From Corynebacterium sp. (GTDB lineage: Bacteria > Actinomycetota > Actinomycetes > Mycobacteriales > Mycobacteriaceae), in assembly GCF_030532965.1 (NCBI RefSeq), contig NZ_JAUNKC010000001.1, positions 214,304 to 278,303 on the forward strand: a DNA stretch of 64,000 bases, written 5' to 3'. Below the pieces are notes generated by a model. The model was not told the DNA's origin. It ran no database searches and saw nothing but the letters and a program-made list of their open reading frames with translations. Below, one piece after another: positions 19,101-30,364 of the stretch (positions are counted from its first letter, which is position 1; each line of letters begins with the position of its first letter). A program made the position numbers and the translations under genes.

Positions 19101-21017
19101 AGCGCCTAGGGTGAAAACGTCGCCGACACGGGATTCGTAGACCATTTCCTCATCTAATTCGCCCACTCGACGCGCCCCGGTTTCCCCGCCAACCAGATAC
19201 ACCCCGAATAAGCCCCGGTCTGGAATAGTGCCGCCGGAGGTCACCGCGACCCGTTGCGCGCCAGGCCGCGCCGATAGGGTGCCGGTGAGCCGGTCGAAGG
19301 TGATTCGGGGTTTGAGGTCGGCGAAATCGGTGGAAGGATACACCCCCGATGCCAGATCGATGACGCTATCGAAGACTTCCCGCGATAGCGTGCGGTACGG
19401 GTAGGACCGGGTGACGGTGGCATACCAGTGCTCAACGTCGAGATCGGCGACAGATACCGCCGCGATGGTTTGTTGTAGGAGCACGTCCAGGGCGTTGCGC
19501 GGCACGGCGAGTTCCTCGATGGCACCGGCTCGCATTTGGCGCACGACCACCGCTGTGTCCACCAGGTCTGCCCGGTGTTTGGGGTAAAAAATACCGGTCG
19601 ATATAGCGCCTACGTCGTGCCCAGCACGCCCAACGCGTTGCAAACCGGCGGCTACCGATGGAGGCGATTCTACCTGCACCACCAGGTCAACGGCCCCCAT
19701 GTCGATGCCTAGTTCCAGCGATGAGGTAGCGACGACTGCCTTGAGGGCGCCTTCTTTCAGCATGGCTTCGGTTTGGGCGCGCTCGGTTTTGCTCACCGAG
19801 CCGTGGTGGGCGCGGGCGATGATATGGCCTGCGTCCTTGAGTGTGTCCGCCTGCGCCATGACCTGGGCGGGGCTGGTTAATTGCTGCGGGGTGGTCAGCG
19901 ATTCCGGGTCGATGCTTAAGGTGTAGATTTCGTTCAACCGGGCCGTCAGTCGCTCAGCGCTGCGGCGGGAATTGACGAAGATCAGGGTGGATCGATGCGC
20001 CATTATGTTGTCGAATAGGCTGGCCTCGATGTGTGGCCAGATGCTGCCGCGGCTAGTGTCGCCGTCGGTTGCCAGGCTGGGCAGTTGGGCGATCGCGGCG
20101 GTTGTTTGGCCTTCAGCGTCGTCGATCTCCTCCGGCTGCAGTGGAGTTGATAGCCCCAGAGAATCGTCGAGGGTTATCTCGCCGATCGTGGAGCCTAGTT
20201 CCCGGCTGGGTAGGTCCGACATGTCCGCTACAGGTACGTTGACCTCTAGGTCCCATTGTTTTTGTGCTGGCGGATTGATTATTTCCACCGGGCGATCGCC
20301 GCCGAGGAATTGCGCCACGACCTCCAGCGGGCGTACTGTTGCCGACAGTCCGATGCGTTGGACTGGCTTGTCGACGATCAGGTCCAGCCGTTCCAGACTC
20401 AACGCCAGGTGGACGCCGCGTTTGGTTCCGGCCAGCGCGTGGATTTCGTCGATGATGACGGTATGAACGTCGGTTAAAATTCCGGCGGCTTTGGACGTCA
20501 ACATCAAGTAGGCGGATTCCGGGGTGGTGATGAGAATATCCGGCGGGTTGCGTAGTTGCGCGGCGCGTTGGGCGGAGGTGGTGTCACCGCTGCGCACCCC
20601 AACCGTAATCTCCGATGCCGCTACCCCCAATCGGGCGGCTGTGTGATTTATCCCAATGAGTGGGGCGCGCAGGTTGTTCTCCACGTCCACCCCTAGCGCT
20701 TTAAGTGGGGAAATGTAGAGAACCTTAACCCCGGAACGCTTCTGTTTCTTTTTCCCGGCAGTGGTGTTGGACACAGGAAGTTCCAGTTGTCCGTTTCCTT
20801 CGACCAAACTATTTATCGCCGATAAGAACGCCGCCAGTGTCTTACCCGAACCGGTCGGAGCCACAACAAGGGCGTGTTCACCTGCCGAAATTGCATTCCA
20901 CGCCGCTGTTTGCACGCTAGTGGGGGTGGCAAAAACATCCTGAAACCACGTGGCAACTTCCGGCTTGAATCGTGCTAACGGTGTGGTGGGGTCGGTTGGC
21001 GGGGCGAACTCGGACAT
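16149..21017 (-). CDS. lhr: Lhr-type superfamily 2 ATP-dependent DNA helicase
   Basis: At 1622 residues this is a full-length Lhr. In its N-terminal core it has Walker A VAPTGSGKTLAAFLS, motif Ia YISPLKALGVDV, motif II VIIDEIHAL, motif III LSATV and the RecA2 motifs VATSSLELGIDMG and QRVGRAGHD. A winged-helix and bridging region follows, then the long Lhr-specific C-terminal part. Lhr is a 3'-5' helicase acting on RNA:DNA hybrids in repair. Acidic insertions lie near residues 275-330 and 370-400. ATG 21017 is chosen; an upstream TTG at 21029 is possible. It heads a minus-strand run with yccF-like and nei2, and only 35 bases separate it from the divergent cysQ start. Confidence 0.95.
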   Translation of the reverse strand: MSEFAPPTDPTTPLARFKPEVATWFQDVFATPTSVQTAAWNAISAGEHALVVAPTGSGKTLAAFLSAINSLVEGNGQLELPVSNTTAGKKKQKRSGVKVLYISPLKALGVDVENNLRAPLIGINHTAARLGVAASEITVGVRSGDTTSAQRAAQLRNPPDILITTPESAYLMLTSKAAGILTDVHTVIIDEIHALAGTKRGVHLALSLERLDLIVDKPVQRIGLSATVRPLEVVAQFLGGDRPVEIINPPAQKQWDLEVNVPVADMSDLPSRELGSTIGEITLDDSLGLSTPLQPEEIDDAEGQTTAAIAQLPSLATDGDTSRGSIWPHIEASLFDNIMAHRSTLIFVNSRRSAERLTARLNEIYTLSIDPESLTTPQQLTSPAQVMAQADTLKDAGHIIARAHHGSVSKTERAQTEAMLKEGALKAVVATSSLELGIDMGAVDLVVQVESPPSVAAGLQRVGRAGHDVGAISTGIFYPKHRADLVDTAVVVRQMRAGAIEELAVPRNALDVLLQQTIAAVSVADLDVEHWYATVTRSYPYRTLSREVFDSVIDLASGVYPSTDFADLKPRITFDRLTGTLSARPGAQRVAVTSGGTIPDRGLFGVYLVGGETGARRVGELDEEMVYESRVGDVFTLGASSWRIEEITRDQVLVSPAPGHAGRLPFWIGDQVGRPAELGKAIGQFRRAVAHNPAEAVATIDRLTDYARDNLVRFIAEQQQATGVVPDEKTLVLERFRDEVGDWRIVLHSPFGRGVNAAWALAVGAKISEETGLDAQPVSADDGIILRLPEAEQIPGAELFDIDPAEISDIVANQVGNSALFASRFRECAARALLLPRKNPGKRAPLWQQRQRASQLLDVAKKYPKFPIILETVRECIQDVYDVPALAEVLADLRARRVSVVEVTTEQPSPFASSIMFNYTGAFMYQGDSPLAEKRAAALALDPSLLAQLLGSEGLRDLLDPEIIAEVDAQLRRVTPDRRARDNEALIDALRVLGPISVEKLAEHVLFDVDLAALLATSRVMRVRIAGKEHIAQSLDAALLRDGLGIPVPAGVFAQVETITDAVHQLVSRWLRTRGPVTLHEVCAAFGLPAGVAHSTLTALCDAGVAQAGQYRHGITETEYVATDVLKLIRSKSLAAARAQAQPVSHAAYARFLTEWQHVAAVGRNPQLSGADGVYQVIEQLAGVALPASAWEEVILPARVRNYNPADLDELTHNGEVVIVGCGIAGAGDPWVKLLPTEFAAELIDVPDAEPPHDENRTLSQVQQQILAQIGLGGAHLYSAVQASVIGGDRSETHLREAMWGLFEQGAISPDSFAPVRARLASGANTAHRAKRKPHRSRSRGFRRMGAGLGRVPVTVANSCPPDMVGRWSMTPSADTNATARSLIQAECLLERYGVVTRGAVTSEEVVGGFALAYKVLSRFEEAGRAMRGHFIEDLGAAQFSTPAVIDRLRALTDSPDVTGWPSGTTEPDSYVLAACDPANPYGAAVPWPMKGPTRAAGALVVLCDGVLIAHLTRGGKNLTVFPPPAGITDTVSVIVSALAAGVRSRLTIEKINGEPALTSLLVDAFRSTGAHITPRGITISPVVQGTDKTRGRSLSEALADLPPETEARSTQSSRWTNRYRR

Positions 21018-21052
21018 GTTCTCATTCAATCAAACAACTAAGCTTGATAGCT

Positions 21053-21811
21053 ATGACAGCTCATTTCACCGATGCCACTTTGACCTACCGTCTTGCCAAG
21101 GGAACAGGCGATATCCTCAAGGGTATCCGCACCGTCGGTGTGTTACGCGACCGGGCACTTGGCGACGCTGGCGACGACCTCGCACAAAACTGGATTGCCC
21201 GAGTGCTTGACCAACACCGCCCCGACGACGGATTCCTATCGGAAGAAGCCGCCGACAATCCAGAACGCCTAGGCAAAGATCGGGTCTGGATTATCGACCC
21301 ACTCGATGGAACCAAAGAATTCGCCACCGGTCGGCAAGACTGGGCTGTGCACATTGCCCTGGTAGAAAACGGGATCCCCACCCACGCGGCCGTGGGGCTA
21401 CCGGACCTCGGGGTTGTTTTCCACTCCGGTGAGGCTCGTGCGGTGACCGGCCCGTTTTCCAAGCGGATTGCCGTCTCCCACAATCGGGCACCGGCGGTGG
21501 CCCATTTCGTGGCGGAGAAACTCGGTTTCAGCGCGGACCCTCTCGGTTCGGCTGGTGCTAAAGCGATGCACGTTTTGCTTGGCGATTACGATGCCTATAT
21601 CCACGCCGGCGGCCAGTACGAATGGGACTCCGCAGCGCCGGTCGGGGTGTGTAAGGCTGCGGGTCTGCATTGCTCCCGCTTGGACGGCACTGAATTGACC
21701 TACAACAATAAAGACACTTACCTGCCAGATATTCTGATTTGTCGCCCAGAGTTGGCGGACGAAATCCTGGAATTGGCGGCCGCCTTCCGGGAGGAAAACG
21801 GCTGCTACTAA
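21053..21811 (+). CDS. cysQ: 3'(2'),5'-bisphosphate nucleotidase CysQ (inositol monophosphatase family)
   Basis: CysQ dephosphorylates PAP/PAPS and supports sulfate assimilation; related enzymes also act on inositol and fructose phosphates. The 252-residue protein has the metal-binding motifs of the superfamily: LSEEAADN (Glu of site 1), WIIDPLDGTKEFATGR (the DPLDGT motif), and YEWDSAAPVGVCKAAGL near the end. ATG 21053 gives the family-like start MTAHFTDATLTYRLA. Upstream in-frame sequence overlaps the lhr start and is not conserved in character. It is divergent from lhr with a 35-base spacer, so the two promoters must overlap each other or the coding ends. Confidence 0.9.
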   Translation: MTAHFTDATLTYRLAKGTGDILKGIRTVGVLRDRALGDAGDDLAQNWIARVLDQHRPDDGFLSEEAADNPERLGKDRVWIIDPLDGTKEFATGRQDWAVHIALVENGIPTHAAVGLPDLGVVFHSGEARAVTGPFSKRIAVSHNRAPAVAHFVAEKLGFSADPLGSAGAKAMHVLLGDYDAYIHAGGQYEWDSAAPVGVCKAAGLHCSRLDGTELTYNNKDTYLPDILICRPELADEILELAAAFREENGCY

Positions 21812-21872
21812 TCCGTACTTGGGTTTATCCAGCTCGCACCGGTTTGTGAATAAGATTCTCCTCACTGCCCGG

Positions 21873-21918
21873 AGCGGGCTGATTGTTTTTGACTCAAGTA
21901 CCAGTACACTTGTAAACC
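21873..21918 (+). promoter_or_regulatory. Candidate thyA promoter giving a nearly leaderless transcript
   Basis: TTGTTT at about 21883-21888 and TACACT at 21905-21910 are separated by 16 bases. The expected start site falls one or two bases before ATG 21919, and no Shine-Dalgarno sequence is visible before that ATG. Confidence 0.4.
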
Positions 21919-22725
21919 ATGTCTGATGCGATCGCCACCCCATATGAAGATCTCTTGCGGAAAATCCTGGCGGAAGGCACCCACAAGGATGATCGCACGG
22001 GAACGGGCACCACGAGCCTTTTCGCGCAACAGATGCGATTTGATTTGGCGGACAGTTTCCCGCTGATCACCACTAAGAAAGTTCATACCCACTCGGTTGT
22101 GGGTGAATTGTTGTGGTTCTTGCAAGGATCGTCCAACGTTGGTTGGTTGCAAGACAATGGCATCCGTATCTGGAACGAATGGGCTGACGAGGCTGGCGAA
22201 TTAGGGCCAGTGTATGGCGTGCAATGGCGCAGTTGGCCCACCCCGGATGGGCGTCACATCGACCAAATCTCCGGCGCTTTGGAATTATTGAAATCCGACC
22301 CGGATTCGCGCCGCAATATTGTCTCCGCGTGGAATGTCTCCGAGCTTCACAATATGGCGCTGCCGCCGTGCCACCTGTTGTTCCAACTGTATGTCGCCGA
22401 CGGAAAACTATCCTGCCAGCTGTATCAGCGCAGCGCAGACATGTTTTTAGGCGTTCCGTTTAATATCGCGTCGTATTCCCTGCTGACCCACATGTTTGCC
22501 CAGCAAGCCGGTTTAGAAGTTGGCGAGTTTATTTGGACTGGCGGCGATTGCCATATTTACGACAACCACCACGACCAGGTCGCCTTGCAGCTAAGCCGTG
22601 AGCCGCGCCCCTATCCGCAGCTTGAGCTGACAAAAGCGCCGGATCTCTTCAGCTACACCTTCGATAGCGTGAATTTCGTAGGCTATGATCCGCACCCGAC
22701 AATTCGGGCGCAGGTGGCGGTGTAA
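21919..22725 (+). CDS. thyA: Thymidylate synthase ThyA
   Basis: ThyA methylates dUMP to dTMP using methylene-THF. The 268-residue enzyme has the dUMP/folate landmarks [20 protein letters not shown], the Arg pair in [12 protein letters not shown], the catalytic Cys in [32 protein letters not shown], and the closing [14 protein letters not shown]. It is followed after six bases by folA, the usual pairing because ThyA produces the dihydrofolate that FolA reduces. Confidence 0.97.
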   Translation: MSDAIATPYEDLLRKILAEGTHKDDRTGTGTTSLFAQQMRFDLADSFPLITTKKVHTHSVVGELLWFLQGSSNVGWLQDNGIRIWNEWADEAGELGPVYGVQWRSWPTPDGRHIDQISGALELLKSDPDSRRNIVSAWNVSELHNMALPPCHLLFQLYVADGKLSCQLYQRSADMFLGVPFNIASYSLLTHMFAQQAGLEVGEFIWTGGDCHIYDNHHDQVALQLSREPRPYPQLELTKAPDLFSYTFDSVNFVGYDPHPTIRAQVAV

Positions 22726-22731
22726 GAAATA

Positions 22732-23205
22732 ATGCTGCACGCAATCTGGGCCCAAAACGAGGCCGGAATCATCGGCGATGGTGCGACCATGCCCTGGCAC
22801 GTTCCGGAAGATCTCAAGCACTTCAAAGAAAAAACGCTCGGTGCCGATGTCATCATGGGCCGCAAGACCTGGGAGTCGCTTCCCAAAACCCCGCTACCGG
22901 GGCGAAGGAACATCATAATCTCCCGCAGACCCGCCGGGGAGTGGTCGGCCGGTGCCGAGGTCACCGATACGATCCCCACTACCGGCTGGATTATCGGCGG
23001 CGGCCAGTTGTATGCGGCAACGATTAACGAGGTTTCCGTCATCGAGCGCACGCTTATCGACGCCCCTGTAACCGCCGCCGATTTAGCGGGCACCGCAGTC
23101 TACGCCCCGGAAATCCCCGCCGATTTCACCTGCCGCGATCGCAGCGAGTGGTTCACCTCGACTTTAGGGCTCCGCTACCGGTTTGAAACGTGGGTCCGAG
23201 GGTAA
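22732..23205 (+). CDS. folA: Dihydrofolate reductase
   Basis: The 157-residue enzyme reduces dihydrofolate to THF with NADPH. Visible motifs are IWAQNEAGIIGDGATMPWHVPEDLKHFK (given in part: the catalytic acidic residue lies in PEDLKHFK), the cofactor segment VIMGRKTWESLP, GRRNIIISRR and WIIGGGQLYAATI. It starts six bases after thyA, so the two are co-transcribed. The TAA stop lies inside a hairpin shared with the convergent peroxidase gene. Confidence 0.96.
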   Translation: MLHAIWAQNEAGIIGDGATMPWHVPEDLKHFKEKTLGADVIMGRKTWESLPKTPLPGRRNIIISRRPAGEWSAGAEVTDTIPTTGWIIGGGQLYAATINEVSVIERTLIDAPVTAADLAGTAVYAPEIPADFTCRDRSEWFTSTLGLRYRFETWVRG

Positions 23206-23219
23206 TTCCTCGAACCCAC
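23190..23219. terminator. Hairpin spanning the folA stop codon, between convergent folA and DyP peroxidase
   Basis: GTGGGTCCGAGG (23190-23201) pairs with CCTCGAACCCAC (23208-23219) with one mismatch around a 6-base loop that contains the stop codon. No T-run follows, so it is only a probable terminator. Confidence 0.5.
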
Positions 23220-23231
23220 TCCTCAACCGAA

Positions 23232-24152
23232 TTAGTCTTCGTCTTCCATAAAAGGCTCTGCCACTGCTAGGAGACCGGCAACCGAGGGGCATACGTACCA
23301 AGCGCCGGTGAGGGCATCCGTAAAGTAGGTCAACGCATCCCGAGGACCACCATCGGCACCAGCCATTTGACGCAACATCTGCTCCAACCGCCACTGCTGG
23401 AATGAGAAACCAACAAAGGCCGTACCGTGATTGGTCAACTCACCGTACGAGGTGTTACGCCGAAACACGTCTTGCTCTTCGCCGTCAATTTCCACGACAG
23501 ACCGGGAGACGTGGGAGGAATCGGGCATGGTATCCTCCGGCAATTCGACGCTGTCCTGTTTGGTTCGACCGATCACAGCCTGTTGTTTGTCGGTGGACAA
23601 ATCGTCCCATTCTTTGACCCGGTGTCCCCACTTCTGGAATAACACCACCGACGAACCGGCACCGGGTTGCCCGGCGGGGACCCCAACGAGCCCAGGTGCT
23701 TCGAGTGCGCCCGGATTTTCGGTGCCGTCCTCAAAGCCGGTGAGGTCACGGTTAATTTCATACGCCCATCCGACAGTTTCGTCGGCGATGGTGAAATGGT
23801 CAGCCAGTTGCTCCATGATGTGTTTCGCCACATCAAATGACTGGGACCTGGAAAACGATGCCACCCACAGCCACGCGTCGTGCTGGGTGGCGGGCATTTG
23901 GTAGTGGTCAGCGCCTGTGATTGGTTCATTGAACCCGTGGACGTCGTTAGGCACAAGTTCGCTCGCGGCAACCTCTGCCCACAGTTCGGGGCGCACGCCG
24001 ACCACGGCATTTGCGCCCACGGTGGTGGGGAGGTTGATTGCGGCGGCGAGTCGGCCGACGGCTTCTTTCGCATCGATACCGTCGACCAGGTCGAGTTCTA
24101 GATACAAATGATCGGTGGTACCTAGGGCGGTAATTCCAGTTTGGTGAGTCAT
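23232..24152 (-). CDS. DyP-type heme peroxidase
   Basis: The 306-residue protein belongs to the dye-decolorising peroxidases: it has the GxxDG motif in DLTGFEDGTENPG (~residues 144-156), the catalytic Asp inside it, the proximal His in SHVSRSV (~residue 218) and a downstream Arg-bearing FVGFSFQQWRLEQML segment. It lacks a Tat signal, so it should be cytoplasmic or encapsulin-loaded; no encapsulin gene is visible nearby. It is transcribed alone on the minus strand, convergent with folA, and its likely role is peroxide-dependent oxidation or protection. Confidence 0.9.
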   Translation of the reverse strand: MTHQTGITALGTTDHLYLELDLVDGIDAKEAVGRLAAAINLPTTVGANAVVGVRPELWAEVAASELVPNDVHGFNEPITGADHYQMPATQHDAWLWVASFSRSQSFDVAKHIMEQLADHFTIADETVGWAYEINRDLTGFEDGTENPGALEAPGLVGVPAGQPGAGSSVVLFQKWGHRVKEWDDLSTDKQQAVIGRTKQDSVELPEDTMPDSSHVSRSVVEIDGEEQDVFRRNTSYGELTNHGTAFVGFSFQQWRLEQMLRQMAGADGGPRDALTYFTDALTGAWYVCPSVAGLLAVAEPFMEDED

Positions 24153-24294
24153 AGATCTATTATGCCCACACCGTCTAACTCCGCATAACCATAAACGACA
24201 CAGCTAATAACCCGTTTCGCCAATTTACGTGCCGGCTTGAAGGAACCGAACACCCAGTGCCTTCACTCAGGGTTCAGCATTTTTGGGTGCCCGG

Positions 24295-25125
24295 CTACAT
24301 CGAAGAGCTATTGCTCATCACGCGCCGTAACCGTTCAATGTGGAGGGCGAGGTATCCGATTTCGTTGGGGCTGAGTTCGCCGTGTTGGGGTGCCAATTCC
24401 TCCGCCACGTGCTGTGCGACGACGTAGGCGGTCGGCGCTTCCTGCGCGATGACCGCGCCGAGCTTTGCAATGGGCCCCTCAGCCAGCTTCCCTTGTTCCA
24501 GACGGATAAAGAGATACCGAAGATGAGTAATGAAACGAGCAACGTCGATGGAATCTCGATCAAGGGCACTGCCAATGCCCGATTCGACGATGCGGAGAAC
24601 GTCGGTCAAACTGTGCGGCAGGGTGTTTGCCGCCCCGAGACGATTGAACTGGGCATTCACAAAATGCATGGCGAGCAATGCAGCTTCGTCGTCAGGCAAT
24701 TGAACACCGGTACGCTCCGCGATCAATGCCAACGACTTGCGCCCCACCGCGAATTCAGTGGGAAATAGTTGGGCGATTTCCCAGCGTAACGGATACTCAA
24801 TGACCACGTTCCGGGCCACCCGTTCGACGGCGAAGCTGATATGATCCGCCAGCCCAAGAACTAACGCCTGGCTATCTTTCCGCCCCACCAATTGGGCAAT
24901 CTCAGCCGCTAGTTGGATCATTTCCAGCGGAATATCCACGGAAAGTTGGGTGAGGTTGGCGATGCTCTGGGCGGCATTAGGCACGAATACTTGTTCGGCA
25001 TTCGCCGGATCGATGTCATCCCCCAGGCGTTTGCCAAACCCCAACCCGCGTCCGAGGAGTATCGTCTGGCCGCAACCGTCAGTACACAACACAGCATTGT
25101 TATTGAGAACGCGGATAACTTCCAT
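24295..25125 (-). CDS. bglG: BglG/LicT-family transcriptional antiterminator
   Basis: The 276-residue RNA-binding regulator starts with the CAT domain (EVIRVLNNNAVL ... GRGLGFGKRLGDDID, 1-~58). Two PTS-regulation domains follow. PRD1 (~65-170) has His residues in DHISFAVERV and LAMHFVNAQF; PRD2 (~175-276) has them in ITHLRYLFIRLEQ and LALHIERLRR. All four regulatory histidines appear present. In this family BglF phosphorylates the regulator in the absence of beta-glucoside; when active it binds the RAT hairpin and prevents termination. It is the last gene of bglF-bglA-bglG, and a RAT-like site lies in the bglF leader. Confidence 0.93.
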   Translation of the reverse strand: MEVIRVLNNNAVLCTDGCGQTILLGRGLGFGKRLGDDIDPANAEQVFVPNAAQSIANLTQLSVDIPLEMIQLAAEIAQLVGRKDSQALVLGLADHISFAVERVARNVVIEYPLRWEIAQLFPTEFAVGRKSLALIAERTGVQLPDDEAALLAMHFVNAQFNRLGAANTLPHSLTDVLRIVESGIGSALDRDSIDVARFITHLRYLFIRLEQGKLAEGPIAKLGAVIAQEAPTAYVVAQHVAEELAPQHGELSPNEIGYLALHIERLRRVMSNSSSM

Positions 25126-25148
25126 TGATACTCCACGGGTCCTGGCTT

Positions 25149-28513
<3,365 letters not shown>

Positions 28514-28623
28514 TTTCGAGACGTCCTTTCTGAAGTTTGCAAGACCATCCCCAAAGCGAAACCCCAAAAAGAAAAACTCCGCACGCAAAGCACCAAAGCA
28601 AACCCTTGAGGGGTTCCGCTTAA

Positions 28624-28653
28624 GGTTCTGCCTCGCTGTCGGAGTAACAGGCC
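28624..28653 (-). promoter_or_regulatory. BglG-type ribonucleic antiterminator (RAT) in the bglF leader
   Basis: On the minus strand this 30-base element reads GGCCTGTTACTCC, then a variable loop, then AGGCAGAACC, matching the RAT consensus GG-TTGTTACT...AGGCAAAACC of bgl/lic operons. It lies about 110 bases before the bglF ATG. Just downstream, AACCC/GGGTT (plus-strand 28598-28612 region) could form the competing terminator, followed by T-rich transcript. Antitermination by the encoded BglG follows by analogy. Confidence 0.8.
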
Positions 28654-29311
28654 TTATAGCCGATTAGGTCTAATACTAGGCCACATCCGTCACAATTTGC
28701 CGTAACTATGGCAGACATCATAAATATCAAAATCGCTGCATATTAACCCCAGCGTTCTCCGACTAAACAGCTGAAAATGCCGCGTTCAGTCACCAACCGA
28801 TCCCCTATCTCACAGCATCATGACAACAGGGCGTCTCCCGGCATCATGGCCACAGGGATTCGACGGCCTCAAAGGCGGAGCCTGATCCACCGCATTCTGG
28901 GATAACGCACTGAGGACCTAACCGCTTTGGCTTAGTGGTTTCGACGGTGCAAATGTGGTTTTCGGCGCAAATATTCCCAGACCCAAGATCCAAAACCCCT
29001 CTACAAAAGCAGCAAGTCGCGCTGCGGCGGAACCCCAACTCGACTTTTACGTCCCCAAGGGCTCGAATCCAACCGCCGAACCACGAAAAGGTCGAGTTGC
29101 CCTCAAAAATGCGCACCGCACCCAGATTGGTGCAGGTTATAGCCCCATCCCCCACAGTTTCAACGCCAATGTGCAGCAAATCGGGTCATGTCGCGACCAC
29201 AAGTTTTCGTTCCCCCGACCAAAACACGGGTGTTGTACAGCACACCAGAATGCTCTCAAAACTTATGGTTTAGCCGGGAATTATTCCCGCGCCACAAACG
29301 TTGGAGTAGTT
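28654..29311. other. Gene-poor stretch between bglF and mycoredoxin, with a 64-bp inverted-repeat-bounded segment
   Basis: I see no recognisable gene in about 650 bases beyond the bgl leader. CTTATAGC at 28653-28660 may be the bgl -10 box on the minus strand. CAACTCGACTTTT (29036-29048) and AAAAGGTCGAGTTG (29086-29099) form an inverted repeat bounding 64 bases. Open frames across 28844-29270 on both strands are unlike any family I know and are rich in rare-looking codons, so decayed sequence is possible. Confidence 0.5.
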
Positions 29312-29578
29312 ATGAGCAATGAATTTGTCACCCTTCACACCACCACATGGTGCCCGTTTTGCCAGAAGTTAGTCGCAGCGCTTGATTCGGCAGGAATCCC
29401 CTACGCAAATATTGATGTCGAAGAAAACCCCGAGGCAGGCGAATGGGTGAAATCCGTCAATAACGGAAACCGAGTAGTACCAACCGTGCTATATTCCGAC
29501 GGCAGCCATGCCACCAATCCACCTGCTAAGCAGGTGATTCGCCGCTACGAAGAGCTATCGAGTTCGCGCAATAAGTAA
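29312..29578 (+). CDS. Mycoredoxin (Mrx1-like glutaredoxin-fold protein)
   Basis: The 88-residue thioredoxin-fold protein has the redox motif TTWCPFCQKL (Cys14 and Cys17), a cis-Pro loop RVVPTVLYSDG, and a C-terminal helix with NPPAKQV. These fit actinobacterial mycoredoxins, which reduce mixed disulfides with mycothiol. ATG 29312 gives the family length and has a GGAG box 8 bases upstream; longer in-frame sequence upstream is not domain-like. Its 3' end overlaps the convergent cobF gene by 34 bases. Confidence 0.9.
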   Translation: MSNEFVTLHTTTWCPFCQKLVAALDSAGIPYANIDVEENPEAGEWVKSVNNGNRVVPTVLYSDGSHATNPPAKQVIRRYEELSSSRNK

Positions 29579-30288
29579 ATGTCCATAATCCAGCCGTGTT
29601 CGGCACGTAGCTTCTTTTTGCGCTCGGCCAATTCGGCTCCGATTTCAGAAACATAGCCGTGAACCAACACCTCATGAGGTGTTCCCACATAAGCCCCCCA
29701 CCACATATAGGTGTGGGGGTTTGCTGCTTCCAACCACGCGGCACCGCCATCAAGCATCACCACGCAGTTACGGTGCCGGGCACCTTCTGACACCTGACGG
29801 CCCGTTGTGATAACAATTTCCTCACCTACCCGGTTAAGGAGAATCTTGTGCGCAGCAGTCAACGCTTGGACCGCCGTGATCCCAGGAATAACCGTCACAG
29901 TCATCGGCTCGGTGAAGCGCTCAATGATGCGCAACGTCGAGTCATATAACGATGGGTCGCCCCAAACCAGAAACGCAGCCACCCCATCTGGATGGGTGTT
30001 GTCGATAATGGTTCGCTCTAGAAGTTCCGCTCGCGCGTCATGCCACCGGTGCACCTCCGCGGAATAATCCTGCGGATTGCGATCCCGGGGCGGGTCAGCA
30101 ACCGCTATTAACGGGATGTCAGGGTTATGCGCGTTAAGAATCTCCCGCCTTACGCCCAGTAAATCGTCTTTTATATCCCCTTTGTCCAGCGCCACCACAA
30201 CATCGGAACGTCGTAAAGCGGAAATACCTTCCAACGTAATATGTTGCGGATTACCTGCACCAATACCAATAACTACGATCTCACGCAT
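29545..30288 (-). CDS. cobF: Precorrin-6A synthase (deacetylating) CobF, SAM-dependent methyltransferase
   Basis: The 247-residue protein starts MREIVVIGIGAGNPQHITLE, the tetrapyrrole methylase N-terminus. It continues with VVVALDKGDIKDDLLGVRR, the Pro-rich FLVWGDPSLYDSTLRI and VIPGITAVQALTAAHKILLNRVGE, all typical of CobF. CobF methylates C1 of precorrin-5 and removes the acetyl unit in aerobic B12 synthesis. No other cobalamin gene is visible here, so this is an orphan and may have another role. ATG 30288 is chosen over an extension crossing a terminator hairpin. Confidence 0.9.
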   Translation of the reverse strand: MREIVVIGIGAGNPQHITLEGISALRRSDVVVALDKGDIKDDLLGVRREILNAHNPDIPLIAVADPPRDRNPQDYSAEVHRWHDARAELLERTIIDNTHPDGVAAFLVWGDPSLYDSTLRIIERFTEPMTVTVIPGITAVQALTAAHKILLNRVGEEIVITTGRQVSEGARHRNCVVMLDGGAAWLEAANPHTYMWWGAYVGTPHEVLVHGYVSEIGAELAERKKKLRAEHGWIMDIYLLRELDSSS

Positions 30289-30311
30289 GTTTACCTTTGC
30301 CCAACATTTAA

Positions 30312-30346
30312 AAAACCTGCCTCGTGTATACACGTAGGCAGGTTTT
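30312..30346. terminator. Strong bidirectional terminator downstream of the 91-residue protein gene
   Basis: AAAACCTGCCT (30312-30322) pairs with AGGCAGGTTTT (30336-30346), and the intervening CGTGTATACACG is itself palindromic. The result is a nearly continuous stem with T/A flanks. It ends the minus-strand gene at 30365-30640 and separates it from cobF. Confidence 0.9.
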
Positions 30347-30364
30347 AGTCTAAACCGAAACGGA

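Noticed and set aside
28844-29273. Open frames on both strands between bglF and mycoredoxin
   Set aside because: No start signal, no known domain, no agreement with coding pattern; reported only as gene-poor sequence.
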